Notes: generated by a model not told the origin, from the letters alone. A stretch of DNA of 64,000 nucleotides from Palaemon carinicauda (GCF_036898095.1 NC_090725.1:203032232-203096231), one strand, 5' to 3'; positions 36,040-47,357 are shown, numbered from the stretch's first letter. Numbers and translations: made by a program.

Positions 36040-36560
36040 GCGCGCTCGTGCTCGCCGACGATCTTCTTTTGCACGCTAGCGCTGACGATCTTCTTTTGCA
36101 CGCTAGCGCTGACGATCTTCTTACGCTGGCAAGCGCCGACGATCTTCTTTCGCGAGCGAGCGCTGTCGATCTTCTTACGCGCGCAAGCGCCGACAATCCT
36201 CACGCGCCGACGATCTTCTTGGCAGACGATCTTCTTTGGCGCGTTAGCGCTGACGATCTTCCTGCACACGTAAGCTCCGACGATCGTCTGCGCGCAGGCT
36301 CCGATGGTTCCCCGCGCCAACGATCTTCTTACGCGCGCAAGCGCCAACGATCTTCTTACGCGCCAAGCGCTGACGATCTTCTTACGTGCACAAACGCCGA
36401 CGATCTTCAAGCGCCGACGATCTTCTTGCGCGCACAAGCGCCAACGATCTTTAAGCGCCGTCGATCTTTTAAGCGCTTCGATCTTTAAGCGCTGTCGATC
36501 TTCTTTCGCGCACAAGCGCTGACGACCTTCAAGCGCCAACAACCTTGTACGCGCCCGCGC
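36040..36560 (+). repeat. Minisatellite in DIRS-A copy 3 gag (27-nt unit)
   Basis: The segment from GACGATCTTCTTTTGCACG to the next GACGATC repeats with a period of 27 nt around 36057-36137 and degenerates to both sides. Its sequence differs from the arrays of copies 1, 2 and 4 at the same gag position. Long frames on both strands (up to 394 codons on the minus strand) are artefacts. Confidence 0.88.
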
Positions 36561-36799
36561 CGACATTTTCATGGGCTCTTCATTCTGTTCCTGCACGTCA
36601 ATCTGATTCCTGCTCACCCTATGAAGTCTCTCTCGTGCGCCCGCGCGCGCGCACGTGAGAGTGTTTTCAACGGTCTCTCGCGCACGGCACCTAGGTTTTT
36701 CCCATCGCGCGAGCGCCAGCGTCTCTCGCGCGCGACCCCTGGGTTTTCCCCATCGCGCGAGCGCCAGCAGGCTCCCTCTACCAAGGTGAGACCTTCTCC

Positions 36800-37915
36800 C
36801 ACCGCGCCAATGGGAGAAACTCCACCTCGAGCAGGAGAATCTTCCCGTGCTAGGGAGAAAAGCCCTCAGACTTATTTGTTGGAGTTCCGTATCCCTCCTA
36901 GGAGGGAACCAAAGGACTCTAAGAGTTCCCCCAAGTAGAGCCTTTGGGGACGGGAGACTTTGCTGCCAGCTCTCCTGGGGGAGAGCAGCAGAGTCAGAGC
37001 ATGCCTTCTGGCAGGTCTGGACTCTGATGAGGCACCTCAATGGGTTCAAGGACCCTGAGGTTCCTCCTCGTGAGGGCAAGGACACGGTCCTGGACCGAGT
37101 CTTTGGCACTCAGAAACCCGCTAAGGCCAGTACGGTTTTGCCCTGGTCCCAAGGGGCGAAGAGTGCCTAGGGGTAAGGTTCAGTGCCAGCTCTCCGAGCT
37201 CGCCTCCTCCAGCCGTTCCTCTACTGGCAACAAGCTCCTCCCACCTCCACCAGAGGAGGTATTTTGAGATCATGGAGGAGTCTGGCTTAGCTCTTCCGTT
37301 GCACTCTGCGGAAGAGCTTACCAAGGGAGTCCCTCTCGAGAGACTCTCTAGCCGGGAAGTGATTTCCTCGGCGACAGAGATCCTAAGCCAGGAGAAGGTC
37401 GCGAAGTGCGCCATGCAGGCTACTTCGTGACTGGACGTCTGGTTAGGGTCTCTTGGCATCCTGTTGCGATCCGAGGATCGGTTCAAAGAAAGTACTAGGA
37501 AGGCACTGGAGACCTTCCTCCTTTCGGGCGCCCGCACCATTGAGTTCTGGCCCACCAAGCCTCGAACTTGTGGGCCAATTCGATCTTGAAAGGACGTGAT
37601 GCAGTGGCAGAAAGGTTCCTTTCGAAGGTCCCGGCCTTCGAAGTCGGCAAGCTCAGACACTCTCCCTTATGGGAAAGAGTCTGTTTGAGCCCAAAGATGT
37701 GGAACAGGCAGCTGGGAGGTGGAGGAAATCCAATCAGGATTGTCCCCTCCAAAGGGCTCTCACAACGAAGCCCTACAGACCTCCAGCACCTCAATAACCT
37801 CACCCGTCCAAGACGACGAAATTGGCGGTGGCAGCAAAGACGACGGTGTCCAAACAGCAGCCCTTTCCTGTCAAAGACAAGTAGGGCAGAAAGCCAGGGG
37901 TGGCAGGAATCCTTG
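36800..37915 (+). pseudogene. DIRS-A copy 3 gag, C-terminal part
   Basis: Conserved gag core pieces are RTLRVP-region fragments, then EVPPREGKDTVLDRVFGTQK (37058-37122). Next come QRRYFEIMEE-like sequence, LANSILKGRDAVAERF-like sequence (37568-37620) and VPAFEVGKLRHSPL. Several single-base indels separate the pieces. The Lys/Arg-rich tail near 37880-37940 is out of frame. Confidence 0.72.
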
Positions 37916-37939
37916 AGGCAGTGGCCGAGGCCGCAAACG

Positions 37940-39564
37940 CTAGGATTGGCAATCCCCCTGCATGTCCACCAATGGGGCGATGTTTACAAAGCTGCTCATT
38001 CAGGTGGCAGCAATTCTGGGCCGATTCCTGGACGATTTCCATAATCAGTCAGGGATATCGCGTCCCGTTCACAACATCTCTACCTCCCCTGACAGCGAAT
38101 CCAGTGTCGTTGAGCTCCTATGCCATGGGATCGGCAAAGGGGCTAGCCCTACGGGCAGAAGTCGAGACCATGCTAAAGAAGGATGCTCTCCAAGAGATCG
38201 TCGACGGTTCCCCAGGCTTCTTCAGTCGACTCTTTCTTGTAAAGAAGGCGTTTGGGGGCGGGAGACCAGTCATCGTCCTCTCAGCTCTGAACAGGTTTGT
38301 CAAACAAACTCCGTTCAGCATGGAGACAGCAGACATGGTCAGACTTGCAGTGAGACCACAAGACTTCATGTGTACACTGGATCGGAAGGACGCGTACTTC
38401 CAGATCCCAATCCATCCGTCTTCAAGGAAGTACTTAAGATTCAGCCTAGACAACAAGATCTACCAGTTCGAGGTGCTGTGTTTTGGTCTCCACAGCACCT
38501 CAGGTATTCACCAGAGTGTTCACCCTAGTATCATCTTGGGCACACAGGATCGGCATCCGTCTCCTTCGTTATCTGGACGACTTGTTGATCTTACCGGACT
38601 CGGGGTCGACCCTTCTTCGACACCGGGACAAGCTTCTGAGACTTTGCCAAAATCTAGGGATCATGGTAAATCTCGAGAAGTCTTCTCTGCCTCCATCTCA
38701 ACGACTGGTATATCTAGGCATGATCTTGGATACCAATCCCCACACAGGATAGCAAGGCTGAGGAGGGTCGCAGATCCTTTCCTCAGACGAGAAGAACTCC
38801 CAGCCCAATCATGGTTACGTCTTCTCGGTCACCTTTCCTCCCTGGCCCGTCTAGTTCCAATTGGGCGCCTCAGGATGAGATCCCTGCAATGGCGGCCCAA
38901 GTCCCGGTGGAATCAAGGTCACGATTCCCCGGACGTTTTGGTCCCTATGGGTCCTGCGGAACACACGGACCTTCAAGTGGTGGGTGACAGACGAAAACCT
39001 TCGAAAGGGAGTGGATCTTCTCGTCCTCCCCCCGGATTTGATGCTGTTCTCGGACGCCTCAAAAGAAGGGTGGGGGCCCCACGTTCTGAACCACAGGACC
39101 TCAGGCCTATGGTCAGAATCAGAAAGTGCCTCCACATAAACCTGCTAAAGATAAAGGCCGTATTTCTGGTACTTCAACATTTCCAACAGTACCTGGCGGG
39201 TCACTCCGTGGTGGTGAGGAGCGACAACACCACGGTAGTGGCTTACATCATCAAGCAGGGAGGTACCTTTTCACAACAGCTATCCCATCTTGCAGTAAAG
39301 ATACTGAGATGGACTGAAGTCCACTCGTTTCCACTATCGGCTCGCTTCATTCCGGGCAAAAGGAATGTGCTCGCTGACAGTCTGAGCAGGGCATCCCAGA
39401 TAGTGAGTACCGAGTGGTCTTTGTATCCTCTAGTAGCCAACAAAGTTCTGACTTTGTGGGGTTCCCCGACGGTGGATCCGTTCGCGACAGCCTTGAATTT
39501 CAAGCTTCCGCTGTACTGCTTCCCAGTCCCGGACCCCAAGGCACTCTGGCAAGATGCCTTCTAA
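37940..39564 (+). pseudogene. DIRS-A copy 3 RT / RNase H / methyltransferase-like
   Basis: RT begins SRLFLVKKAFGGGRPVIVLS and TLDRKDAYFQIPI. One base is lost near 38490, so CFGL continues in another frame with TAPQVFTRVF and an intact catalytic YLDD at 38570-38581. A deletion near 38748 brings back the first frame. RNase H (VVRSDNTTVV, LADSLSR) and the Dam-like segment (VDPFATALNFKLPLYCFPVP, then DAF) follow to a stop at 39562. The DAS motif of RNase H is out of frame near 39050. It is inactive through frameshifts, although the YLDD codons survive. Confidence 0.8.
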
Positions 39565-39612
39565 CAACGGTGGGTCAACATCGGTGTTTACGCCTTTCCC
39601 CCGTTCTGTCTG

Positions 39613-40846
39613 ATGAGAAGGGTGCTCATCAAGACCAGAATATCGGTCGACCTGTCAATGACCTTAGTAGCTCCGCTATGGCATCACGCAGAGTGGTTCC
39701 CGGACCTTCTGCAGCTCCTGACGGAACTCCCGAGAGGACTCCCTCCTCGACACGAGCTACTCAAACAACCACACTCCAACATCTCTGTAGCATCGCTGCG
39801 GCTTCACGCCTGGAGACTATCCAAATCTCCTCACAGAGAGGCTTTTCGCAACAAGTTGCGGAAAGGATGTCTGGACACCTGCGAAAGTCATCCGCAGGAG
39901 TCTACCTTGGCGAGGCGGAGAGTCTTTTGTGGTTGGTGTCGTGGAAGGGGTATCTCTCCACTCGATGCCACTATTCCAGCAATAGCGGAGTTTCTCGTGT
40001 ATTTGCGGGAAGAGATGCGCCTTTCAATCTCGGCAGTGAAAGGCTATCACTCAGCCTTAAGTCTTGCCTTCAGGCTAAAAGGAATGGACTTTTCCTCCTC
40101 GCTGGAACTACTCATACGAAGTTATGAACTTACCTGCCCTCAGTCGGAAGTGAGACCTCCTCCAGGGAGCGTGGTTCGAGCCTCAGGTCTCTTAAGAGAC
40201 CTCCGTTCGAACCATTACGCCAGGCTTCTGATCACCACCTGACTTGGAAGACGGTGTTCCTACTTGCTTTGGCCTCGGCCAAGCGAGTTAGCGAACTTCA
40301 TGGTTTCTCGTATGACATCGCCCATTCAAGGGGATGGGTAGAGGTAACGTTCAAGTTCGTCCCTGAGTTTGTGGCTAAGACTCGAAATCCAGGAGTGCCG
40401 GACCGCCGGTTCGACTCTTTCCGGATTTCGAATCTCCGTTCTGTAACAGATGACCCAGACCATCTCCTACTGTGCCCAGTAAGGAGTCTGAGGCTCTATC
40501 TTAAGAGAACAGCTGCAAATCGTCCTCGAGTGCAAGCATTGTTTGTGAGCACAGGAAGGACAAAGAGGAGGGTCACTAAGAACACTATCTCAGCATGGAT
40601 TCGCAGGGTCATCCACCATTCCCTGAACCCAGACCTCCTTTGTCACATCGCCCTAGAGCACATGATGTCAGAGGAATCGCTACGTCCTTGGCATTTAAGA
40701 GAAACTACTCAGTGACGCATGTTCTACAAGCAGGGGTTTGGAAGCATCAAACGACCTTCACAGCCCACTACCTGCAGGACGTGACCCACAGGAGGCTCGA
40801 TACGTTCTCTATCGGCCCTGTGGTGGCTGCACAACAGCTGGTTTAA
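39613..40846 (+). pseudogene. DIRS-A copy 3 tyrosine recombinase
   Basis: After the end of the Dam-like segment (LMRRVLIKTRISV), the YR N-terminal domain shows RRVFCGWC, IAEFLVYLREEMRLS and SAVKGYHSALSLAFRLKG. A stop comes at 40240. The catalytic domain 40254-40715 has AKRVSELHGFS with the first Arg (CGA, 40284-40286) and GRTKRRVTKNTISAW. A frameshift near 40630 follows, then HDVR (40661-40672), GVWKH and TAHYLQDV with Tyr TAC at 40769-40771. All the catalytic residues I can place are still encoded, but over several frames. This is the best-preserved DIRS-A YR in the window. Confidence 0.83.
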
Positions 40847-41420
40847 ACCTCAGGTTCCTTAATGGACAAGCAGCAGAAGGTTGAGGGCATTGTTACCCAG
40901 TTTTAGTCTGCATGAATGAAAAGATATACCTGGCCCTTATTCTTTTCTTCATCCTCCCCTCTCTCGGGGAAAGCAGCATCCTGGGTTCTCTGCACAGCTG
41001 ACCTCAAACCACTGCTGGTAAACCATGCTTCCTTGTGCTCCTAGTATTAAGATAATACTGTCGCGTCCCCCATACCCTGACGAGGTGGTATTGGGAACGT
41101 CCTATCCTAGAATTCTATCTAAAGGATTCCAGGTCAACTTCCTAGGACGAGACACACTTCATTCCTTCACACACAAGCTTATGTAGGCCGCACGTTTCTT
41201 GCAGAGCAAGGGACTTGCGAGATGCAGGGACTCTTTATCTTGAGTGCTAAACACTCGGATTCTGAGTCCCCGGGCAAAGCCAAAGCCAGTAATGCTGGGA
41301 CTTACCACCCTACCTAAGGGTTGTGTCACCCTATGTAAATAGCGTGGTTTGTATTTTGGTTACGGAACAAATGACAAATTCGTAGATAATTTGTATTTTT
41401 CCTAACCATACAAACCTTAG
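40847..41420 (+). other. DIRS-A copy 3 3' UTR and ICR
   Basis: Non-coding 3' UTR with CTGACGAGGTGGTATTGGGA at about 41080. The ICR at about 41330-41420 holds the reverse complement of the left end (AGCGTGGTTTGTATTTTGG, TTACGGAACAA). This is fused to the reverse complement of the right end (ATGACAAATTCGTAGATAAT, CCTAACCATACAAACC). Confidence 0.85.
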
Positions 41421-41684
41421 CTATTTACACATACTTGCCCGGCAGCCCTGTCCCCCGTGAAGTCCTACCTCTAAGCGAAGTGAATCAGTTCACCGGTGTG
41501 TGAGGGGGGAGAGGTAGCTAGCTACCCCTCCCCTACCCCCTCGCTAACTAGCGAAGGGGTAGTTAACCCTCGTTAAAAATCTAATGGCTCGCCATTTCAG
41601 CTACGCTGAAAGTAATACCCTATGTAAATAGCCAAGGTTTGTATGGTTAGGAAAGATACAAATTATCTACGAATTTGTCATATT
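41421..41684 (+). repeat. DIRS-A copy 3 right ITR
   Basis: It contains the internal palindrome GTAGCTAGCTAC (about 41514-41525), CTCGCTAACTAGCG, CTAATGGCTCGCCATTTCAG and the terminal GTTAGGAAAGATACAAATT to GTCATATT. Confidence 0.85.
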
Positions 41685-42101
41685 AACAAGCGCACAAAAT
41701 AAGGTATCCTGTATCCTTTCTATACCTATTGTCGAGTGTTGAGACACATGCGTACAACTGTAGTGATAAGGTGCCATTTCAGTTACATACTGGATTACAG
41801 GACAATCCTCTGGTGCTTCCTGATCATCAGTGACCAAGCCCTCAGTGTCAAGCACAGATTTGACCTCCGCCTTATGGCCCAGAATCACGTCGGTTGTAGG
41901 GCCGTAATTACGGAGCTCGATCAGAAGTTTGAAATACACTCCAGACAGACACTGAAGATGCACACACTGAGGCTCGATCACAGATGGATCACGATAGACT
42001 TCAGGACAAGTGGGACTCCAATAGATCCAGATTTCCAGGTTCAATAGCTTAGACGCTGCCAATAGTAGCTTCAGAGCTGGGATTTTACCTGGCAAACTCA
42101 T
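41685..42101 (-). pseudogene. Gypsy RNase H-integrase linker and integrase HHCC side
   Basis: The minus-strand frame includes GHKAEVKSVLDTEGLVTDDQ and, near its end, THVSQHSTIGIERIQDTLF, the His-containing zinc-finger side of gypsy integrase. It is cut at ALVN by the DIRS-A copy 3 insertion. The reading continues as RGTGL on the other side (35644 downward). Confidence 0.68.
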
Positions 42102-42120
42102 TGCTTTGATCCTGTTCCTG

Positions 42121-42750
42121 CTAGTCTTGTCCAGTTTGTTTGAAGCCTAGTCGGGCAGCGTCTTTCAGAAACTGCTGAACTAAGGCATCCCAGAGCTTGG
42201 CTCCCTTCAGCTGAAAGTCGGGTGCAACACCTGACCCTTTCATCCAGCAGTTCACTACTACCTCTAAGAATTCTATGAGAGAATCTGGACCACCATGAAC
42301 CGCCTTAAACAAGGCCAGTCCAGTAGGCAACTTGGGAGTGTTGGGTTCAATAGCAAGCAGGCAGTCAGTTAATGTGGGCCAGCGGAATAACCAGTCTGCT
42401 GCCGCATTCTGATCACCTGGACAGTAGTTAACAATAAAGTTAAATTCGGACAGGTCATCCAGTGTCCATGCTAGGCGACTGTCCACCATCTTCATGTCAT
42501 GAAGATACATCAGGGGACGGTGATCAGAATGAATCACGAAGAACTGACCATAGAGGAAGCCCCTGAAGGTTTTCACTCTCCATCGCAAAGCAGCCAACTC
42601 ACACTCAATGGTAGAGTAATGGGTCTCGCAGTCAAGGAAGGTCATGGAGTCGTACGCTATCACCCGACGCTCCCCTGGATGCTCCAAGGAGGACTCCTGG
42701 CACACACTAGCACCTGCACCCTCAGCCGAAGCATCAACAAACAACTCCAA
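42121..42750 (-). pseudogene. Gypsy RNase H
   Basis: The minus-strand frame of 209 codons begins MELFVDASAEGAGASV (catalytic D in VDAS). It continues with STIECELAALRW (catalytic E) and FFVIHSDHRPLMYL (catalytic D), and ends the domain with GDQNAAADWLFRW (last D). In most relatives the final motif is ADxLSR, so LFR is altered. The linker to the RT (42751-42920) is damaged. Confidence 0.85.
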
Positions 42751-42920
42751 GGGTTAATCATCAGTGGAGTAGTCAGGGTATGACAACATAATGTCCCCTC
42801 TGATCAGCTCCTTCAAGCACATAAAGGCACAGTCCATTTCAGTTTTCTGGTCCCTTGAGATTTATGTCCTCCAGTCCTTGCAGATAACGGTATACCAAGG
42901 TACTTGGCATCAGCTTGAAC

Positions 42921-43445
42921 TCAAGAACACTTCCCGAGTTTTATCTTGAGTGCGTGCTTCTGGAGAGTAGCCAAAACTCGTTCTACCAGTTTCAGGTGTT
43001 CCTCAAAAGAAGACCCAAGGATCAAGATGTCATCAATGTAGACAGCCACCTTGGCTTTTGGGAATCCTTGTAGAATACTCTCCATTTCTCTTTGAAACAT
43101 TGCAGGTGCATTCTTCAGTCCAAATAATAAGCATCTGAACTGCCAGTGTCCAAATGCGGTAAAGAAAGCCGTGTATTCTTTATTGTCCTCTGCCAATGGT
43201 AACTGGTAGTATCCAGGAACCAGGTCGAGGGTTGTAAAGTATTTGACTCTTTGTAGCCCAGATACGGAGTCTTCCATGTTTGGCACTGGGAACTTATCAG
43301 ACACAGTCACTTTATTCAGTCTAAGGTAGTCCACACACAACCGTATACTATTGTCCTTTTTTCGAACTGGAACAATGAGTGAAGACCAAGGAGAGAAGCT
43401 GGGTTCAATAATACCCAGTTCATGCAACTCCTTGCACTGTTCCAT
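42921..43445 (-). pseudogene. Gypsy reverse transcriptase
   Basis: The minus strand encodes ELGIIEPSFSPWSSLIVPVR, RLCVDYLRLNKVTVSDKFPV, YFTTLDLVPGYYQLPL, FGLKNAPAMFQREM and VAVYIDDILI with the catalytic YIDD intact. The domain order and the length of the palm are normal. The frame ends early at GKCS, and the thumb region runs into other frames. The start of the domain lies in a neighbouring frame up to about 43540. Confidence 0.87.
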
Positions 43446-43514
43446 GATGGTGTCAGGGACAGGTTTTGCAAACCATTGAACCCTCTGATACAGATGGATG
43501 CGTATTGGTGTTCT

Positions 43515-44000
43515 CTAGCACTCTCCCACATCATATTCACCAGTACTGATGACCGTAAGATGACGTTGAAACATTTGACAAAACTGGTCTTTCTGAGAAA
43601 AGTCCAGTTCGTCGGAAATAGACAGGTTGTCTATCTCTTCCAATACTCTTGGTTCAGGCAGGTTAGAGGAACATCCACTATTGCCATGGTGAACACCTTC
43701 CCCCAAGAGATCACCCTTCTTGATATTGGCAGTTCCTTCAAATGAACCCTTGATTAAAAGTGAGGCTTTTCCATCTTTCAGTTCCAGGATGCCAGGGATT
43801 GCTGTAGCTTTTCTTGACAAACCGGGGGTTATGATGTCACCATCATAATACATCTCCGGCCAACAGTTAGATGGACAAGCAGGGCACCTAAAAGAGGTGT
43901 CAAGCCCCATAGGAAAGTCTACAGTAACAGTAACAAGTACTGGCTCAATACTGGCAATCCTGATTGAATCGGCTGTGTGGACCTCAAGTGCGTAAAGCAC
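43515..44000 (-). pseudogene. Gypsy protease-RT spacer
   Basis: The minus-strand frame of 161 codons has no catalytic motif (for example PVLVTVTVDFPMGLD and KGDLLGEGVHHG). It lies between protease and RT and resembles the spacer of gypsy pol proteins that leads into the RT with FSQKDQFCQMFQRHL. It is assigned from position. Confidence 0.6.
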
Positions 44001-44106
44001 TTGCTGACAACAGGCTCCACGTATAGGGACATAATGCTCCTAAAGAGGGTCTTGGGGAGTACTGCCAATGCTCAGCGGATTTCTGACTGCGTCAACTATC
44101 TCCCCA

Positions 44107-44517
44107 TTAGCTCTCAAGAACTACGTGCTCAGAAATAGTCCCTGAAGGCGTTACATGGAACATACTCGGGGTGAATATCATTCCATACAGTATAGGGGTT
44201 AATAGTACAGCACCCAAGGTCTTAGGTCCTGTTTGCTCTAAACCCTTCTGACCATTATTGTCGGGTACCATTTGCAGCTGGTAATCCTGCACTTCACTCG
44301 ATGACAGGAGGTTGACCTCAGCTCCGGAGTCAATGAGAGCATCCAACGCTCGTGATGGAAACTCTGACATGGTCACTGGGATAACCATGAGTGGTACAGG
44401 AGCCAACTGTGCCAGGTTAACCCTATGAAGGGTTTTCAATACAGCCTCATTTCCTGCTTCCTCTCTGGAGGAGTCATTTGGAGACGCTTTGGACGAGGAT
44501 AGGTTATCACTGGCCAA
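44107..44517 (-). pseudogene. Gypsy aspartic protease
   Basis: The minus-strand frame of 136 codons has ALDALIDSGAEVNLLSS, the D-S-G active-site motif of a retroviral-type aspartic protease, and a later LTPILYGMIF stretch. Upstream, where gag and zinc knuckles should be (44518 onward), nothing recognisable remains. Confidence 0.75.
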
Positions 44518-45099
44518 TCCTTAAAGAGTCATATTTTGGGGTTAGGGGAAAGGGTAAGCCTTCTAGAGATTAATTTTTTAGTTAAGCTGGTTTACTTTTA
44601 GTCTCATTTTCCTATTGAGTGATATGATTATATATATCCCTTGTGGATGAAGATAGGACCCGTTCCTCCTTGGGGATACTAATAAATATTAAAGTTTTCA
44701 ATTGTAAATGTTTGTTTTAAAGACTAGTCAAATAAAAATCTTGTGTAACCAGGTTGGGCGTAGTAATGTGGCTAACCCTAGGTGGTGCCAAGTGTATTGC
44801 CATTATCTTAGCAAATGATGTGCTTCTTGGGGCAGAGCTTGGGATACTGAAAGCTGCCCTATCTGTATGTAGTGGGTTCACACAGCTAAGAACAAGGATC
44901 CATTAGCAACAGGCTTGAAAGATCATTCAAATTTTCTCCTTTCCATGTGGGTGAAAGGATTCCCTATTACAATATTCATTTCCCTGGTGTATTGGTGTAT
45001 TTGCTAAGCAAGAAACTGAAATCTTATGTGCCAACTGCATTAGATTTAAAAGTTTAATAATAGGTTGTGGTGAACCCAGTCCCAAAACCAAGTAAAAGA
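44518..45099. other. Unassigned DNA upstream of the gypsy relic
   Basis: AT-rich, no coding frame, and no LTR or tail recognised. Confidence 0.4.
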
Positions 45100-45744
45100 T
45101 TTTGGGTCAAAGGATGATATAAACCCTGAAGAGGAAAAAGTTTTACTCCAGGGTTCTACAGAGAAGACTTTTGTCTCCCCTGGAAGGCAATCTTTGGGTG
45201 CTCTCCGTGGTTTTAGTAAATTATTTTAGCAATAACTGACATAGATATCTCAGTTATTGCCAAAATAGTTAAGGCCTCAATCTGCTCCCTCTCTAGTGAT
45301 TCTACTGAAGGACAAACCATTTCCGAGAGTTGCCGTTTTCCTCCTACTTCCCCCTCATTCCAGCATGGAGATGGTGCCCGAACCCTTGGGTTTTAGGTTC
45401 AAGTAAGAACTCCAGTGAGATTGAATTCTCCAGACACTTGTTTTTGTTCGATGATGGGAGGATTTAGTTGCGACGATTTCTGCCGTGGATGTTACGAAGG
45501 GTGACTAAACTGTAAAACCCATAGCAATCTTACATAGGGTGTGCTTGCATGCCTCATACGAACATGTTTTGTTGTACATTACTGTATAGGTTTTAATATT
45601 ACCTTTGATGAAGATAACTTGAGGATTACAATGCCTTTATTTAATTGCTTTAGCGTATTAAGAAACCTTCCCCTAAAGTGTGTCTCCAGTTTGCACATAA
45701 GGATGTGTTACCAATGACACACGTTTGCTCCTATCAATCTAGCT

Positions 45745-46018
45745 GAGGCAGTTTGAGATGCTGTCAAGTTGCCCTAGTGACTGACTATATACACATGATT
45801 AGCACTCAAGCCCCCTCTCCACCCAAACCACAACCAAGGAGGGTCAGGCAATGGCTGCTGATGACTCAGCAAATAGACCTATAGACTCCCCCAAATTCCC
45901 CATCCTTAGCTCTGAAGAATTGTGAGGTTGCAGTGGTCAAAGGAACTAACGAATTTGAGCAGGACTTGAACCCCAGTCATTGATGTTACCACATAGGCCA
46001 CCACAACCTCTATTTAGA
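45745..46018 (-). mobile_element. tRNA-derived SINE
   Basis: On the minus strand the head reads GTGGTGGCCTATGTGG, a box A (plus 45989-46000), followed by box B GGTTCAAGTCC (plus 45962-45972). The spacing of under 20 bp is short for a tRNA, consistent with a degenerate head. The tRNA-unrelated body contains CTGAGTCATCAGCAGCC and TATATAGTCAGTCACTAGGG. I recall this body type as common in shrimp genomes, but that needs a search. No A-tail is clear. Confidence 0.7.
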
Positions 46019-46146
46019 GGATTTTTCCTAAGGTGTTTGAAGGATTCACAGTACTTCAAGTCTTTCTCCCCAAGAAATGAGAGGCTCTTGTAGATATACA
46101 TCAACAGGGTTGCAGTTTCTATTCTGTTCCAGAGACACTTAGAACA

Positions 46147-46458
46147 GTGGAGTTTAGTGCTCAGTTACACTTTTATCTGGTGTCTTTTATGTCGTCTATG
46201 AAAGTGGGAGCTGCTATTGGATCTCAGATTGCCAATTCAGCTATGGCAAAATTAATGTGCAAACCTGCATATGAGGCTATACAGAACTTTAGCAAGGCAA
46301 AGTTTTCTGGTGATCTGGAGAATGCTAAAGTAGAGAAGTTCTTTCAAAGAAACACTCTCTGCCAACACCTCTTCCCTCAGTCCTTAGCAGATAAAGCTAA
46401 GGGTAACACTTTGGCCGCTAATACTTCACTTTCAAAGAGGGGGAAGAAAGTCTTTTAA
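46147..46458 (+). pseudogene. Possible gag C-terminal fragment of the old DIRS-like relic
   Basis: A 103-codon frame with FFQRNTLCQHLFPQSLADKA and a basic end (KRGKKVF). This faintly resembles the FLFPEELVKDLSAALIQKD region and Lys/Arg-rich end of the DIRS-B copy C gag. Its position ahead of DIRS RT remnants supports this. It could be an unrelated open frame. Confidence 0.4.
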
Positions 46459-46606
46459 CTCTTTCTGAAAAAAAAAAGAAGTAAATGTTCAATTATGAGG
46501 CTCTGCTCTATAATGAGAACAGTAACAGTTTAGAGGCAGCCTGCAAAAATACCTGCATCACAGGCTTAACTGAGACCGTTCCAGTCCACAGGCAAGTTTC
46601 CTCAAA

Positions 46607-46609
46607 GTG

Positions 46610-46676
<67 letters not shown>
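46607..46676. repeat. (TTA)n microsatellite / retrotransposon tail
   Basis: A pure TTA repeat of about 70 bp. It is the reverse complement of the (TAA)n tail of the non-LTR copy just downstream and probably grew from it. Confidence 0.95.
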
Positions 46677-47357
46677 GTTATGCTACAACCTTAGTTGGAA
46701 AAGTAGGATTCTGTAAGCCCAAGGGCTTTAAGAAGGAAAAGAGCCCACTAAAGAAAGAAAATAATGAAAAAAAAGATATACTGTATATGAGAAGAAATGA
46801 ATAGAAATATAAAATATCTTGATTTCAGTAATAATGTTAGAATAGATCTATTATATATAAACTATGAAGAGACACTTGTCGACCTATTCAACCTAAAAAA
46901 CATTTGCTGCAAGTTTGATCATCTGAAATTTCACCAATTCAACTGGTTGATTTGGAAGATCATTCCACAATCTGGTCAGAGCTGGAATAAAGTTTCTAGA
47001 ATATTGTGTAATATAGAGCCCTATGAAAGAGAAGGTGTGACTTAGAATTAACTGCATGGCTAGTACTTTGTACAAGATGGTACAATCTAGTAAGGTCTGA
47101 ATGCAAAAGATGGGTAGAATTATGAAAAATCTTATGCAACATGTACAAAGAACTAACAAAATAACAGTGCCAAAGTTTATTATCAAGAGCAGGAATAAGA
47201 AATTTGATAAACTGCAAGTTTTTGTTCCGCAAATTAAGATGATAGGAGCTGAATACCAGTCAGTAGAACAATACTCAAAACAAGGCAAATGAAAGAATTA
47301 AAACATTTTTTTCAGGATAGGTTGATCACGAAAAATCTTCAAAGACTTTCTGAAGAC
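46607..47357 (-). mobile_element. 5'-truncated copy of the 2A-type non-LTR family, reverse orientation
   Basis: On the minus strand it runs from 47357 to a (TAA)n tail (plus-strand (TTA)n at 46607-46676). Before the tail it has the 3' UTR motif CCAACTAAGGTTGTAGC, matching 15170-15186. The coding relic (47288-46893) has LPCFEYCS-type and YSRNFIPALTRLWNDLPNQP, matching the C-terminus of the element at 11758-15222. The 5' end matches that element at about 14490. Many frame breaks make it much older than the 11758-15222 copy. Confidence 0.85.

Larger units (their letters stand above)
35645..41684 (+). mobile_element. DIRS-A copy 3, complete ends, coding regions broken
   Basis: Left end TTGTTCCGTAAC at 35645; right end GAATTTGTCATATT at 41671-41684. 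About 6.04 kb. It is inserted in the integrase of the gypsy relic. Joining the flanks gives TACCCCTGTTAACAAG, which restores a continuous gypsy reading frame, so there is no target duplication beyond one TT. The gag N-terminus with the Cys motif is missing, which accounts for part of the shorter length. Confidence 0.88.
34990..44517 (-). mobile_element. Ty3/gypsy relic, interrupted by DIRS-A copy 3
   Basis: On the minus strand the order is protease, spacer, RT, RNase H and integrase, the Ty3/gypsy pol order. It runs from 44517 down to 41685, jumps the DIRS-A insertion (41684-35645) and continues from 35644 to about 35000. No gag, primer-binding site or LTRs could be recognised. Frame breaks and an integrase-core deletion show it is dead. 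Limits are approximate. Confidence 0.82.

Noticed and set aside
35925..37109. Minus-strand frame of 394 codons
   Set aside because: It runs across the 27-nt gag minisatellite opposite to the DIRS-A copy 3 coding strand and encodes low-complexity repeats.
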